Assembly (NCBI GenBank): GCA_026874595.1
Contig: CM049314.1
Location: forward strand, 28,283,729-28,347,728
Reading direction: 5' to 3'
Length of the DNA stretch: 64,000 nucleotides
DNA from: Sipunculus nudus
Lineage: Eukaryota; Annelida; Sipuncula; Golfingiida; Sipunculidae
Position numbers and translations under genes: made by a program. Shown here in pieces: positions 51,041 to 63,029 of this stretch (positions are counted from its first letter, which is position 1; each line of letters opens with the position of its first letter). The notes beneath the pieces are model-generated. The model saw only the letters and a program-made list of their open reading frames with translations. It made no database searches and was not told the DNA's origin.

Positions 51041-51395
51041 ATAATTCCTGTTTACCTGGCCTTGGGGAAAAGGCAATCTCAGATTAAAAACTTGACAAAA
51101 TTACTGAAAGCGTGCCATCTGGTGGACATGTTTTGAACAAAATAACAAGGGACCCATGGGTCACATCGCTCAGTTGAATTTTGGAAAATATTAGTAACTG
51201 CAAAATATTTTTTTTCTTATAATTCCTGTTTACCTGGTCTTGGGAAAAGGCAATCTCAGATTCAAAACTTGACAAAATTACTGAAAGCTGGCCATCTGGT
51301 GGACATGTTTTGAACAAAAAAACAAGGGACCCATAGGTTACATTGCTCAGCTGAACTTTGGAAAATATTAGGAACTGCAAAATATATTTATTTCT
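51041..51395. repeat. ~178-bp tandem repeat in kinase intron
   Basis: Two units share ATAATTCCTGTTTACCTGG, GGCAATCTCAGATT, CCATCTGGTGGACATGTTTT and ACAAGGGACCCATGGGTCA. The last motif is the same repeat end seen at 9774 and 21524. Confidence 0.85.
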
Positions 51396-51619
51396 TTTGG
51401 TTTTTCATGTATATTATCATTAGAAAAGCTATGAGAAAATGGCCCTGCTAAAATGAAACTATAGAATGATGGACATGAGCTAAACCATTTAGTGATGCAC
51501 CAAGGGAACAAATAGGCCCACGGTAAGTGTTATATAAAAGTAATGCCATCTGGTGGACATGTTTTGACCAAAAAAAAAAAAAACTATAGAGCTTGAATGT
51601 TCAGCAGTGAGGTACATAC

Positions 51620-51766
51620 CAGCATTATGAGGGGCCCTTCACAGATGCCAACCAGCTTGACAATGCACGGATGCTGGAGCTGCATCATCACACGAGCTTC
51701 TCGGAAAAACTCCTCCTTCCCAAGATTGATGTGGTCTTCATTTAATGTTTTAATCGCAACCTCCAT
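51620..51766 (-). CDS. shark: Shark-like kinase exon 11: VAIK lysine and helix C
   Basis: 147 nt (49 codons), phase 0 at both ends, acceptor CTCAG and donor GTATGT. MEVAIKTL carries the ATP-positioning Lys; KEEFFREARVMMQL is helix C with its conserved Glu; HPCIVKLVGICEGPLIML follows. All expected N-lobe residues are present. Confidence 0.95.
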
Positions 51767-52199
51767 CTGAGAGAAAGATTAGACAAAATCAGTTCCAGAT
51801 CACATGTATTTAGAAATTTAGATCTGAATAATATACTTATATATACATGAACTCTATACAAATCTATACAGCTGTAGTATATAAATTCATAAATTAGAAT
51901 ACTGAGAACAGGTGCTAAATGAGTCAAATTCAGCTTTTGTTGATTCATTTACTTTTAAACAAATCCACATATTATAAATTAAGGAAAAATAATCCTACAA
52001 TTCTTTATAATTTTTACAATATCATTTTTTTCACCCTTAGTATTTCTAAGCTTCTAAAATATTGCAAATTCCTGGACATATCTAGACATTAGAAAAGCTT
52101 GTCCTCATATTATTCATATAAGCCTTTGGCAGGCTGAGAAATGTTCAGACCTGTTTGCAGTGCCAGAACAGTTATTCCAGTGTATAAATGGGAGAGTAC

Positions 52200-52270
52200 C
52201 TTTTTGCCAGGAGAGATAGTCCAAGTTCCTCTGTATACATTCCCATACTCTCCTTGGCCTATTTCATATC
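52200..52270 (-). CDS. shark: Shark-like kinase exon 10: glycine-rich loop
   Basis: 71 nt, acceptor TTCAAG, donor GTACTC in phase 0. Encodes GYEIGQGEYGNVYRGTWT, the nucleotide-binding GxGxYGxV loop, and ISPGKK. Confidence 0.93.
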
Positions 52271-52632
52271 CTTGAAAAAAAAAATCAATTTGATTACATT
52301 CCTCATGTTTTAAAACATACATAATTAATAAACAGACTAAAATCAAAAGAAATTGGTGTTAAGGCTTTGATATAGCAACTGGGTCAGGAGGTCATACAAC
52401 TGAAGTAGTATTTCTATTTGTCCTGACACATGGATGTACAGATAAGGTTATGGAACAAACAGAACTTTCATTTATTAAAATTAAAGTGTGTTTCAACTTA
52501 TATATTTAAGGATTTGGCATCATATAATTACAGTACAGTAATTTCTACATTAGTTCATATCCTGCATTACTTCATACACCCCATTTTCACAAAAAAAGAT
52601 ATTTACTACATAGTCTCTAATAGTTTACTCAC

Positions 52633-52690
52633 CTAACTGAACACTCTTGGGGTCAAGCATGATAGGTCTTGACAGTTGTGGGACAGCGTA
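52633..52690 (-). CDS. shark: Shark-like kinase exon 9: kinase N-lobe entry
   Basis: 58 nt, acceptor TTATAG, donor GTGAGT in phase 1. Encodes YAVPQLSRPIMLDPKSVQL, the usual lead-in to a tyrosine kinase domain. Phase agrees with exons 8 and 10. Confidence 0.85.
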
Positions 52691-53230
52691 CTATAACAGA
52701 AGAAGATATATCAACACAGTGGTGAGGCATAAGCTCTGACCACAGCATATATATTAAACTCAATAGGTATGTATTAAGTATTGTTTATGTATGGCACTGA
52801 ATAACCTAAGAATGAGGTAAATGGCATGATGCCTTGTAGAATAGGGTCTTTTTTGCACATTAAAGAATATATAAATTTAGGATTTCTAATAAAATGGGAT
52901 TTTAGCATCAACAGTATGTATCTAAGCAGTACTATCTTTATAATTACTTAAAATATATTATCTTTTAATTATTCTGTTGTACAATAATTAGAGTTTATTT
53001 CACTATACATATATTAAATCTGACATGTCATATTGAATTTGAAGCTGTTATTATTATCTCTGTGTTAACAGAACAAACACAAAGGAAAGACAAAAATGTA
53101 AAGGTCTAAAGGGTATAAATTTTCAGATTTTAACATCAGAGCCAATATACATATGTCAAATAAAACAAGCTAAAAGCAAATTTATCTATTTCATAAGGAA
53201 AAAAGGACTGAACATATGAAATCAACTAAC

Positions 53231-53400
53231 CTCAAAGCTCTTTGGCCCCTTTTGTGTGGAGCGTCTGTTAGCTGCACCCCCTTGTAGGGGTGGAGGGCTT
53301 GTGGATGGGGGTGGGGGCGGGGAGTCAGCAGGGGGTGACATCTGAGGGGGAGGGGGTGCAGGCTGATGAGGAATGGTAGATGGCTTGGGGAGACTAGGTT
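53231..53400 (-). CDS. shark: Shark-like kinase exon 8: proline-rich linker
   Basis: 170 nt, acceptor TTGTAG and donor GTTAGT, in phase on both sides. Encodes EPSLPKPSTIPHQPAPPPPP, QMSPPADSPPPPPPSTSPPP and a basic tail LQGGAANRRSTQKGPKSFE. The proline runs and PxxP motifs are candidate SH3-binding sites. This matches the position of the proline-rich spacer between SH2 and kinase in Shark-type kinases. Confidence 0.85.
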
Positions 53401-53499
53401 CTACAAGTAAAGAAACTAAAATAAACTTATGTAATACATGGCATAATACACACAGGGTTCATACAGTTACTGAAAATAAAACTATGTATGTAGCATGCC

Positions 53500-56370
53500 T
53501 TTTTTTCCTCAGCCAAGACGGTTATGTTTTTGCTGGCATTGGTTTTTTGTCTGTCTGTTTGCAACATAGCCCAAAAAGTTAGATGTGGATTTTGATGAAA
53601 TTTTCCGGATAGCTTGGTAAAGATAGAAAGAATAAGTGATAAATTTTCTTGGCATGGTTCAGATCACCATCTGAATCAAGGAATTTTTTAAAGGAAAAAT
53701 GCTTAATTTCTGACAATGCCATAGGGGGGTAATGAGCTGCTTTGCAGGGGTCTGAGCTCTCTGAGTGTTTTTTTTAGTTTATACACTTATGAACCTTACT
53801 TTTAAACGTAAAGGATATATGCTCATACAAGTTTTTCTTTGTCCAAGTGAAATGTGCATATTGCATATACTACAAACACTACGACAAAATGAGAAACAGC
53901 TACTTTCTAACTATTATTTTTTAATTTTCGTTTGACAATTTTCTGAATTCTGCTGAAATACTTCCATTTACATTTAGAATGGTACCTACACCTGTCAATG
54001 ACCTATCTGCTAAGAAAACCACAACAATGGGCAAACACCTGAAATTCCCAACACCCATGCCCCCCTGCCCTAATGTAAAATGCCACCTTTTCTCTTGTGC
54101 TTGAATGATCCTGACATGGGCAACAGTTTCCTATGTTGTTTTACATTATGAGTGGGTAAAATCCTATGGTATGTCTGTCACAAACTCAGTAGATGTATAG
54201 CTGGCAATGTGGGTTCCATCAGGGAAAGTAAGAGTTTCCCCATCACAATGATTCTCTGAGTAATGCAGACATTAACAGCATGTGGTTAGAATCCACATTT
54301 CAAATTTCAAAATTTTGGGGGGGGATTTTCAAAGGTGTATGAACTTCACAAAAATGGGTATAAAATTCTTCAATACTTGGCTGCATGACCCATTATTTTA
54401 CCCTTTTCATTACACTTAGTCTGTTAATGGACACATAACCAAGAACAACTTCAGGTCAAGGTCAAGAACTGTTGAAAACTCAAGCAGTTACTAGCTGTCT
54501 CATTAGTCTGAGCACAATAAAAAAACATCAGGCATTTTTCACAAAATAAATCCTATTTATTTTCATTGGTGATAAGACAGATAACCATCTGAGTGGCCTA
54601 CTTTCAAAAAGACCTCAACAAAACTGGTCAAACAGCTTCATGCTCCAATTGAACCGCACTATGCAAATAAAGGAAAACTGGCTGGACTACAGTTGAATGT
54701 TCTGTGACTCTATATTGATGATATTCAGTATATGTGCAGTGGAAAGGATCTATTCAACATGCATATTCAAAAATAGAAAGGGCTACATGTGAATATACAT
54801 AATTCACACTAAATAAATAAAATATAAACAGATTGGAATGGAGGGAAGGCACAGGTCAACTTTTTAATATTTACTATTACATAAAATAATAACAGTTAGT
54901 ATCATTTATTATTTTATGAAACATGTTATATAATACCTACAGTGACCATCACATTTAATGTTATTACAGGCTACATTAAAGTTGTATTACAGCTTAGATT
55001 CGATGGCAAAATTATTATTTCATTTTATTGAAGTTAAATAAAAGTCATCTCATTAAACTAACTGTGAATCCACAGGCAATAATAAATGCTCATGATGCCA
55101 CTGGTAATGAGCTTAAAGAATAATTGATAACACATCTGAAACAATCATTTCTAATGTATAATCATGTAGTAAAATTGAAAATCAGTTGAGTTGAAGATAT
55201 GTATTATTAATGACGTTTTGGTATACATACCTCATATGCATAAGATGGTGCTGATATATTACTTAGTTTGAATATCAATTTATATATCAATTTGAATATC
55301 AATATCAATATCTTTTAGTAAAATAACAATATTGTAAACATATCAGTATGGGGGATTCTGATGACACTGATACAACACTGGTTTTATATTAAAACTAGCT
55401 GATAAACCAGGTATACCAGGCTTTTTACCAGGGTTTGGGAGATATATTTACTGAGATATTGAATGTTGGCTTATTTTTTATTATGAAAGTTAAAAAAAAT
55501 ATAGAGTTTTAGTTGGGATCTCTCGGGATAGGATATGTACAAATATTCTTTACTGTTATTTTGTGGCACTGTGCTCGTGTCAAAAATCATACCCCGGTAT
55601 GTTTACCTTGAAGATCTGTTCACTGATGGTTTACATTGCGAACCAGAATGAGACGCGGAGGCATACAGTGTTTTGTTGATATTTGACTGGTTTCTATCGT
55701 TGGACGTATAAAGAATAGGTTGATGTGAAGAACACATGAAAGATTAATTATATGTACGTTGCAAGGAAACTGTTCCTGAAGAAGGAAACAGAAATATGCA
55801 TACATCGTAAGTAGCAGAAGCGGACCCAGTGGGACTCCATGCAGTGTTTCCGTATCCTATTTTCAGCCACCGCAACCTCTTTTTCATCGTATTAGACAAA
55901 TTTTGAGGCCTGAAACCCCCCCCTTTCTACCCAGCCCTGTTCCTGAAATTGGGACCTTAAATAAGGTTTTGTCATTAATCCTCCTGGGTTGAACTCTCCA
56001 TTTCATAAAGCGAGAAACGTGTTTTTCTCTTTTACAGACCACGCACATGGGTCAAATCCCCCATTGAAAGCAAGCGTTATTCATATGAGCAATAGTCCTT
56101 AGTGTTAGAGGTTAAGTGACCACGATGCATGCCTTCCGGTGATTGCCAAAGGCAGTTCGGCTGTGCTCAGTAAAAAAACGGAAAAATCACTCAAAAATAA
56201 AGATTAAAAAATATTTATTTTCATATCGCCTATGTCACTGCGGGGATAATAACCTTTAAAATGATGTATGGCACAATATTGTACACAACACGGTTTTAGA
56301 GAACATTGCAAACAAACGTGAACAGAATTCCTTTTATAAGTATTAGATTTTCAAATGCATCATTACTATC
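53500..56370. other. kinase intron, no other feature recognised
   Basis: Intron between the proline-rich exon and the acidic-linker exon. Mostly AT-rich, with no open frame of note. Confidence 0.45.
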
Positions 56371-56381
56371 TAGTTGGGCAG

Positions 56382-56779
56382 TAGGGCTGAAACGGGTACA
56401 AATTTTTGGACTCGAGTACCCGACAGGCATTACCCGACTCAGACTCGAGTACTCGTTACCAGGGCAACGCTGTAAGATAAAACAGACATCTCTTTACCGA
56501 TTCAAAATATGCATATATTTGAATTCGTGACAGATTAACTTTATCCAAACGAAGGAACAGATATATGTCATTAAAAGACCTTTGTTAATTTAACTAGCAT
56601 ATGTTTAGAGCCATATGCCAGGCTACGATAATGAATAAATAGGCCTAGAGACTGTCCGTACATTTGCAGTAATATTCAGATATGCATGTACATACACGAG
56701 TACTCGTGTCCAAATTTTTACTCGAGTACTCGGTAAGTATTAACCAGACTCGAGTACTTGAGTACTCCTTTCAGCCCTA
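56382..56779. mobile_element. hAT-like non-autonomous element (398 bp)
   Basis: Ends TAGGGCTGAAACGGGTAC and, inverted, AGTACTCCTTTCAGCCCTA. Flanks TTGGGCAG (56374-56381) and TTCGGCAG (56780-56787) form an 8-bp target duplication with one mismatch. The element carries several CTCGAGTACTCG palindromes near both ends. No transposase frame. It sits 50 bp from kinase exon 7. Confidence 0.85.
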
Positions 56780-56828
56780 TTCGGCAGTAAATCTGGATAA
56801 AATATTGTGTACAACAGAGTAGATTTAC

Positions 56829-56933
56829 CTGCTGACTTAAGGACTGCTTCATACCCCTCCTCACAGTAACCCTGGATGTACTTGTGTTCCTCTTCAGGTA
56901 ATAATGATATGTTCATATCCTTCACTTTACCTC
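56829..56933 (-). CDS. shark: Shark-like kinase exon 7: acidic linker
   Basis: 105 nt, acceptor ATTACAG and donor GTAAAT, in phase with exons 6 and 8. Encodes a hydrophilic linker (KVKDMNISLLPEEEHKYIQG, then YCEEGYEAVLKSA) between SH2 and the proline-rich region. No domain is recognised; the Tyr residues in an acidic context could be phosphorylation sites (inference). It lies 50 bp from a hAT-like element in the following intron. Confidence 0.8.
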
Positions 56934-57452
56934 CTGTAATACACAGAATCAAGAGAATCAGCATAACGCTGCCTACAGTGACATCTGTTGTTGAAAACAT
57001 GAACTACACTGCATTATATTTTATTAAACATCAGTGTTTGTTCACATATAATTATTATAACGTTTTGTAAATGGTGTTTGCAATGTTTGAATCATAAGCA
57101 TGCATTAATCATGAAATACAACTAATGGTTTGTTTCCTGCCTCACACCATCTCGGTTACATTTTACTGACCTAACAGAATCTCCAGAGACAGGATCTAAA
57201 TATGTAGTTCAATAATGGTAAGTTTAAAATTATGAAGTCTAAGGTTAATGGAGTAGTTAATTGCCATGAGGCTTTTGTAATTTGTGTAAGGTGTTCTGGG
57301 AGAACACATTTGAGGTTAGAACATAGCTGTACCCACATCAGCAATACTAGGAACTAGCTGTACTATACATGCACCGTGTACCTTATCCTGTATGAACAAC
57401 AAGATTTACATTAAAATCAGATGCTTTATGTTACAACGAGAGCGCCACCCAC

Positions 57453-57573
57453 CTGGAGTAATTGCGTATTTGAGTTTGCATGGTAACCCATCAGTGAACA
57501 GGCAGTAATGCTGGATCAGGTGTTCCAGAGACTCCAGTAACGGACCATCGTCAATGAAATACGCTGTCAATCC
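57453..57573 (-). CDS. shark: Shark-like kinase exon 6: SH2 C-terminal part
   Basis: 121 nt, acceptor TTCAG, donor GTGGGT in phase 1. Encodes GLTAYFIDDGPLLESLEHLI then QHYCLFTDGLPCKLKYAITP. This is the typical SH2 ending: ligand-binding strand, the SLEHLIQHY helix and the DGLPCKL strand. Confidence 0.92.
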
Positions 57574-58951
57574 CTGAACAATAGATGATGCACTCAGTAG
57601 CATCTATCTTTAACTACACAGTGATAATTATGTGCCACAACAACATTAGTTAAATCAAAACTTTTCAAATTATTAGGGAAATTATAATATATTCATTCAG
57701 TATTTGATAAACCAATCAGTTTTTTACAAATTTCCAATAATAATGACAGGCACATGCATTATCCACAGGCAAAAACAAATAAGTGTGGCAAGTACGGTAT
57801 GGGGGTTAAGTTACTATTAGGTTAAATACGGTATGGGAGGGGATTATTTTTTTGGGGTATGTATGGTAAGAGGAAGGCTGGGCAAGAAGTGCGAGGGGAG
57901 GCATGCCATTTTGGAGCTAGATGGAACAGTACTGAAAAAGGTAATCCTACATGGGAGGATGATTATGTGGGTTACTTTTTCCTTTGTGATTAAGAACCTT
58001 TCTTCATACAAATCAAATGACTTGTTTCCTTTTATCTGGTTGCTAAGAATTACATCTGACTGTAAGTAGTTGTCACAAATCCCCCGCCCCATAACTAGGG
58101 ATAACGGACCTGTGAAGCTTGGCGAGCCAGATTAACTGGCCCCAGTACGCTACATAAGTTTACACCTGCTGAAAGGATAATGATGTCATAAGCATCTGAA
58201 TAAATAAAACAGTAAAGAGGTTGTTTTGGCAACTCATAGATGAAGCTATGATACTTAACCAAAAGACAGAAATGTATCCCCAAATTTACAGTGTATAAAT
58301 GTTTCACTTCACAATAGCCCTTTAGCTTGAGCTTTCTGAGTATGTGAAGATATAAAAGTTTGAGGGAAATAACTCAATATTTCAATGGGCATAATGATAT
58401 ACTTAATATCATCAAGAAAAACAAATATTATATTACCGGTAATTCAGAAACAATGACTGTTACTTTTTTAACTAGAACAGTAGCCTGAGTCTACATGAAT
58501 ACCTCTGCAAGGATCTTATCCAAATTTTCCTGTATCGCACAGTGTCACAGTTTACTAACACTCGATTCATGTGCTCCAGAAAAAATGCAGCCCCGTGTAC
58601 AAACCAACAGTGACAGCCCTAGTTGGGTAAATAAATCTTACAGTTTTACAAAACCCACTGAATTTAAAACATAGTAAGATCATCTGGATCATATTAGCAA
58701 CTGAATGGATTGTTCCTAGGGTTTAATCCTTACCCTTCTAAAAATTTCATCCAAATCAATCCATAAATTGATGCAATAAGTTCTTTCGGAGACAAACAAA
58801 CCAAGTAACCAAAGTGGAAATATAATTACTTTACCACTGTGTTGAGGTAAAATTATATAAGAACACAAAAAAAATCAAATTCCATCATTTCAAACACAAA
58901 AAAAAATTAAAATAGAAAACTGGTTACAAGTCTTGGTTATTGTTATATTAC

Positions 58952-59098
58952 CCTGTGAGAAAATGTCTGGATCTCAAAGTTGTATGGGTTCTGAGAGTGG
59001 GTCATGGACAGGACATAGCGATCCTGATGTCTGGTGCTGGGACGAATCAGAAACAAACCGTCCCTCATCTTCTGTTTACTGATCAAGTCCATTGCTCC
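58952..59098 (-). CDS. shark: Shark-like kinase exon 5: SH2 core
   Basis: 147 nt (49 codons), phase 0 at both ends, acceptor TTACAG and donor GTAATA. Contains GLFLIRPS, the FLVRES-equivalent with the phosphotyrosine-binding Arg, followed by RYVLSM and the beta strand NPYNFEIQTFSHR. This is the phosphotyrosine pocket of the C-terminal SH2 domain. Confidence 0.93.
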
Positions 59099-59841
59099 CT
59101 GTAAGTACAGTACACTTCAAATTTATCACAAACCACTTCAACATGGCTAAAATTCCTACAGTTTTCTTGATTTTTTAGAACTCTAGCATATTCATGAAGG
59201 ACATAAACACCATAAACACTTTCTAAAGAATATGTACTGTGTACTGTTTATACAACCTTAACTTAATTTCTTTTTAACACTGAAATGAGAATATTCAATT
59301 AGGAGTTTCAAAGAAATCAAAATCTATGATATTTTACACACTTTTAGAAAATATAATACATTGATTTATCAATGGAACTTTATTATACTAGCATCCTAGC
59401 ATTTACAAGAAATTCTTTTACTTTTGATTAAATTGCATATAGATTGCACCTCTGTATCTTTAAGAAATTTTCTTTTTTATATTACCTTTTTCCATACAAC
59501 AACAACTTAATTCAAGTCTATTGTCTCAGAGAAAATGTGCTGATATTTAAAGGTTAAACATAAGTGTACAAGTATGTATAAAGACACCCATCAACTAAAA
59601 CAAACGGGCTTTGAGACCATTTGTATCATAATATGTGTTGGGTAACTAGAAGTTATATAAATATATGTAATAAGGATAATATTAAAATGATTAACATAAA
59701 GAACAAATAGTTGAAGTGATGCATGGTTTAGTCACAAGAGGGCAGCAGTGGACAGTGAAGTATGCAACAGCTACAGAGATGTATATATGAAGGCTGCATA
59801 AATCAGACAGCTGTGGAGCTGGGCAACCTGTTGTGACCTAC

Positions 59842-60012
59842 CTGTCTGTCTAGCTGCCTGTGGAACCAGTCCATCTGTTTAGTCTTGGCCGGTGACACTT
59901 TGTACTCATCCAGGATGGAGGCGCACACTTTGTGTCCATTTTCTTTTGCAAGGTCATGTGGGAATTTATCTTCATTACGTGGCCAACAGGGGGCGTTCAG
60001 GGTCAACAGCAT
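59842..60012 (-). CDS. shark: Shark-like kinase exon 4: last ankyrin repeat and start of SH2
   Basis: 171 nt (57 codons) between TTGCAG and GTAGGT. Encodes MLLTLNAPCWPRNEDKFPHD, LAKENGHKVCASILDEY (end of the ankyrin block), a short basic linker KVSPAKTKQMD and WFHRQLDRQ, the conserved start of an SH2 domain. Phase 0 at both ends by translation. The upstream join to exon 3 is out of phase (see exon 3). Confidence 0.88.
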
Positions 60013-60419
60013 CTGCAACATGATATAACAATATTCAGAAATATGTTGCATTGTCTTAGTGAGTCTGAGTGATTAAAATTGTAGGTGTTCATCAGAATTA
60101 ATGGAATGCATCTGTTAATAGGTATAAGTGTGCATTGGTAATTATATAAACTGCTGAAGTAATAAATTAAGTGTAAATTACATAATACCTGAAATAACAG
60201 GTTCCAACTGTCAGAATATTTTTCACAGGGCATTCTATTCTCTGATTTTTGCCTCTTATCTGAAACATATCTGTGGACAATATGGTTCAAAGGACATCTC
60301 ATGACGGCTATTTGAAACAATGAAACATATTCAATTCTTAATCAATTTTTTATAAATATGGTTGAAGTCCTCCTTTAGAACTGACTATGTGTTATGTCAA
60401 TGTGTATGACATCTAAGTG

Positions 60420-60800
60420 ATAACTGTAAGTGACACTGTATGCCCCTGACCATTTGGAGGACTATGTGACATCCAAGTACTGACCCATATGGACTCCCTG
60501 TGACCCCAGGTTAGGGATCTACAATGGCTCTCTGTGAGGCCTTAGTATTGTCTATTAATGACTCTTTGTGACCCATGAATACTGACCTTTGATGACTCTT
60601 TGTGACCTATGAGTACTGACCTTTAATGACTCCGTGTGACCCGTGAATAATGACCTTTGATTACTTTCTGGCCCATGAGTACAGACCGTAATGACTGCGT
60701 GGCCTGTGAGTACTGACTTTTGATGACTGTGTTGCCCCACTCCCGCAACCCCCCCCCCCCCCCCCCCGAGTACTGACCTTTAATGACTGTGTGACCTCTG
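60420..60800 (-). repeat. ~32-bp minisatellite of a splice donor, kinase intron
   Basis: Read on the minus strand, units of 31-34 nt of the form GTCACAnAGTCATTAAAG then GTCAGTACTCATGG repeat about seven times, with donors near 60777, 60717, 60686, 60654, 60620 and 60586, degenerating towards 60420. The first unit is the last ~20 nt of kinase exon 3 plus its 5' splice site. A 19-bp C-run (60749-60767) lies inside the first unit. Confidence 0.85.
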
Positions 60801-60916
60801 ATTGCCACCTCATGTAGGGGGACATTTCCAGTGTTGAGATTCTGACCTTGAATATCTGCATCTCCCTTCCTGACTAGGACACTGATAACACCGACCTTGT
60901 TTGCCATACTGGCCCT
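60778..60916 (-). CDS. shark: Shark-like kinase exon 3: ankyrin repeats, donor inside a minisatellite
   Basis: 139 nt from acceptor TTGTAG in phase 0. Encodes RASMANKVGVISVLVRKGDA, DIQGQNLNTGN, then VPLHEVAIRGHTVIK. The first plausible donor is AAAG/GTCAGT at 60777, leaving phase 1. Exon 4 reads in phase 0 from its only AG, so this join would shift frame and stop within a few codons. The last ~20 nt of the exon plus the donor are repeated about seven times downstream in the intron (to about 60420), giving further AAAG/GTCAGT-like donors at 60717, 60686 and 60654 while the frame stays open to 60626; these give phases 1, 2 and 1 as assembled. A 19-C homopolymer (60749-60767) lies within the first of these extensions. 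Confidence 0.75.
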
Positions 60917-61694
60917 CTACAAAGAAAACAGATCACCATTTGATTATATATAATAACACACACACATATTTTATAAACAGAACAAGAGACAACACTTAAA
61001 TATAACAATTTGCCAGGAACATAGTGTATTATATTTTTGTGTTTTGAGCAAATTCCCATTCAAAATGGTTAATCATAATGCAAAATTCCCTAATTCAGAA
61101 TATACCAAGGTAAATTTTACAGGCAGTTTTACAGCCCCATGCTGCACTCTGTTAATTATCACCAGAACTATTTATAAGTACCTCTGTCTCTCTAATATGA
61201 CAACAATGCTGTCAAATATACTTCAATATACTTTACTAATAAGGCAATTAAACTTATTTTATCAATTAATATTATCTTTTTGCTACAAGCAGGATAATTC
61301 ATAATGTACAATGTTGTTCATAATCGATTTATTTGTAAAAATTTATATATAGTTATATATAGGTGAAAAATGTAATACTTATGTACATACAATTGAATAA
61401 AGCGAAATTTCTTGCAAAGTATAATGTCTGCAGAAATCTCTAAAGAGGAACAGACTAAGACAAGCATCGTTGAGACTTAGTGAATTTCAGAGACAACATA
61501 CCTGACATTGCCAATTTTGACCTAGGTTTTATCGAATTTTCCATCACTCATCTTACACCTGAGTAATTTGAATACACATTGACTGACCAAATGTTTTTCT
61601 TCCTTTGTTTATTGTTCAACCTTTTATCAAATGATGCAGTTTTGTTGTACAATATATTAAATATTATTTGATATCCTGAATGTAAGGAACTCAC

Positions 61695-61810
61695 AGCCAG
61701 GGCAGTATACCCATCAGCATCTCTGACATCTACATGGGCACCGTGGTCCAGGAGCGGCCACACCAACATCTCACAGTTCTGCTGGCAGGCCAGGTGTAAA
61801 GCAGTGCTAC
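61695..61810 (-). CDS. shark: Shark-like kinase exon 2: ankyrin repeat
   Basis: 116 nt, acceptor ACCAG and donor GTGAGT. Encodes STALHLACQQNCEMLVWPLL then DHGAHVDVRDADGYTALA: one near-complete ankyrin repeat (TALHLA, hydrophobic helix, DHGAHVDV, then the start of the next repeat, DGYTALA). Ends in phase 0, matching exon 3. A long-inverted-repeat element begins about 28 bp upstream of its acceptor. Confidence 0.88.
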
Positions 61811-61838
61811 CTGGTGGTAAAATATACAACTATCACAC

Positions 61839-62428
61839 TGATTATTAACCTACACTGGTTACCTTAGACTGATACCCTGCTCTATTATGGTCCTCAGCCA
61901 AGCATAGAGACAGGCGTACAACGCCATCTTAAGTACTCCCAGTTGCAACTCCTGACTTACCTGTAGACTGGTTCCAACTCCAGTCTGCACGCTCATACGG
62001 TTTGTCATGGACGTACATGCGATCCTGGCCGGTTTTCCGTGAAGTTTTCTTATAAAATTACTTTCTATAGTTATTTAAAGTTTCCAAATATTGAAAATGA
62101 GTTGTTGCACAAAAATTGACTGATGGATGTATAGATGACATGATATACTGAATCTTTGATATTCCACTGTACGTGACATGGATTTATTATCAATATCTAT
62201 TAATCTAATCATAAATGTCACACGAAATGTACAGCAAACTTTTGACAACTTCTCTGAGCAAACGAAATGCTTATTTGTATCATATATGTAATACATAGTG
62301 GAGTTGGAACCAGTCTGCCGGGAGTACTTAAGATGGCGTTGTACGCCCGTCTCTATGATTGGCCTAGAGCAGCGGTGCCATAATAGAGCGGGGTACCAGT
62401 CTATGGTAACCTCCACACTGAATAATCA
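61839..62428. mobile_element. long-inverted-repeat element (~590 bp) in kinase intron
   Basis: The left arm (61839-61981) and right arm (62297-62428) are inverted copies, sharing TGATTATT, GGTTACC, CTCTATTATGG, CATAGAGACAGGCGTACAAC, GCCATCTTAAGTACTCCC and GACTGGTTCCAACTC. The ~315-bp middle has no coding capacity. Arms over 130 bp suit a foldback-type MITE. The target duplication is not clear. Confidence 0.8.
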
Positions 62429-63029
62429 GACACAAAAAACTGTAGATCAAGAGTTATTTATCAATCAAATAAAAAATGTATGTTATTTTTTCTTGACAAT
62501 AATTGAAGTTCCAAAGAAAAAGTAATTTGTTCAGATGAACTGGAATACACATCTCACACATGTATCTCATCACTGATATTTCATCAGAATAATTACATCA
62601 TGATAATCTTCTCTAGTGTGAAATACTTTGAAATCTGAATAAGCAATCACACATAAGATAACAAACATATCACCTTGATATCATCTAATTTCTAACAAAA
62701 ACTTACTTATGTTTGCATGAGACAAAATTTTGCTGTTGTAAACCTACATATTTCTCATTAATCAGCAGGGAAAGCACATCTGAAGTCATTTTTTAGGAAA
62801 ATCATGTTCATTACATAATAATATCTCCATGCAATAATTCATAAAATATATCACTTGAATATCAATAAACATTTACAGGTAACTGATTGTTCAAGCATAT
62901 ATGATTGGAATGATATGTTTTGGTTGCAAACCACACTGAAAAGGAAAGGAATCCATGGGAAGTAATTAATTTAATACCACATGCATTCATTCCAGTGTCA
63001 CCGGACTGGGTATGTAGAATGACACTAAC

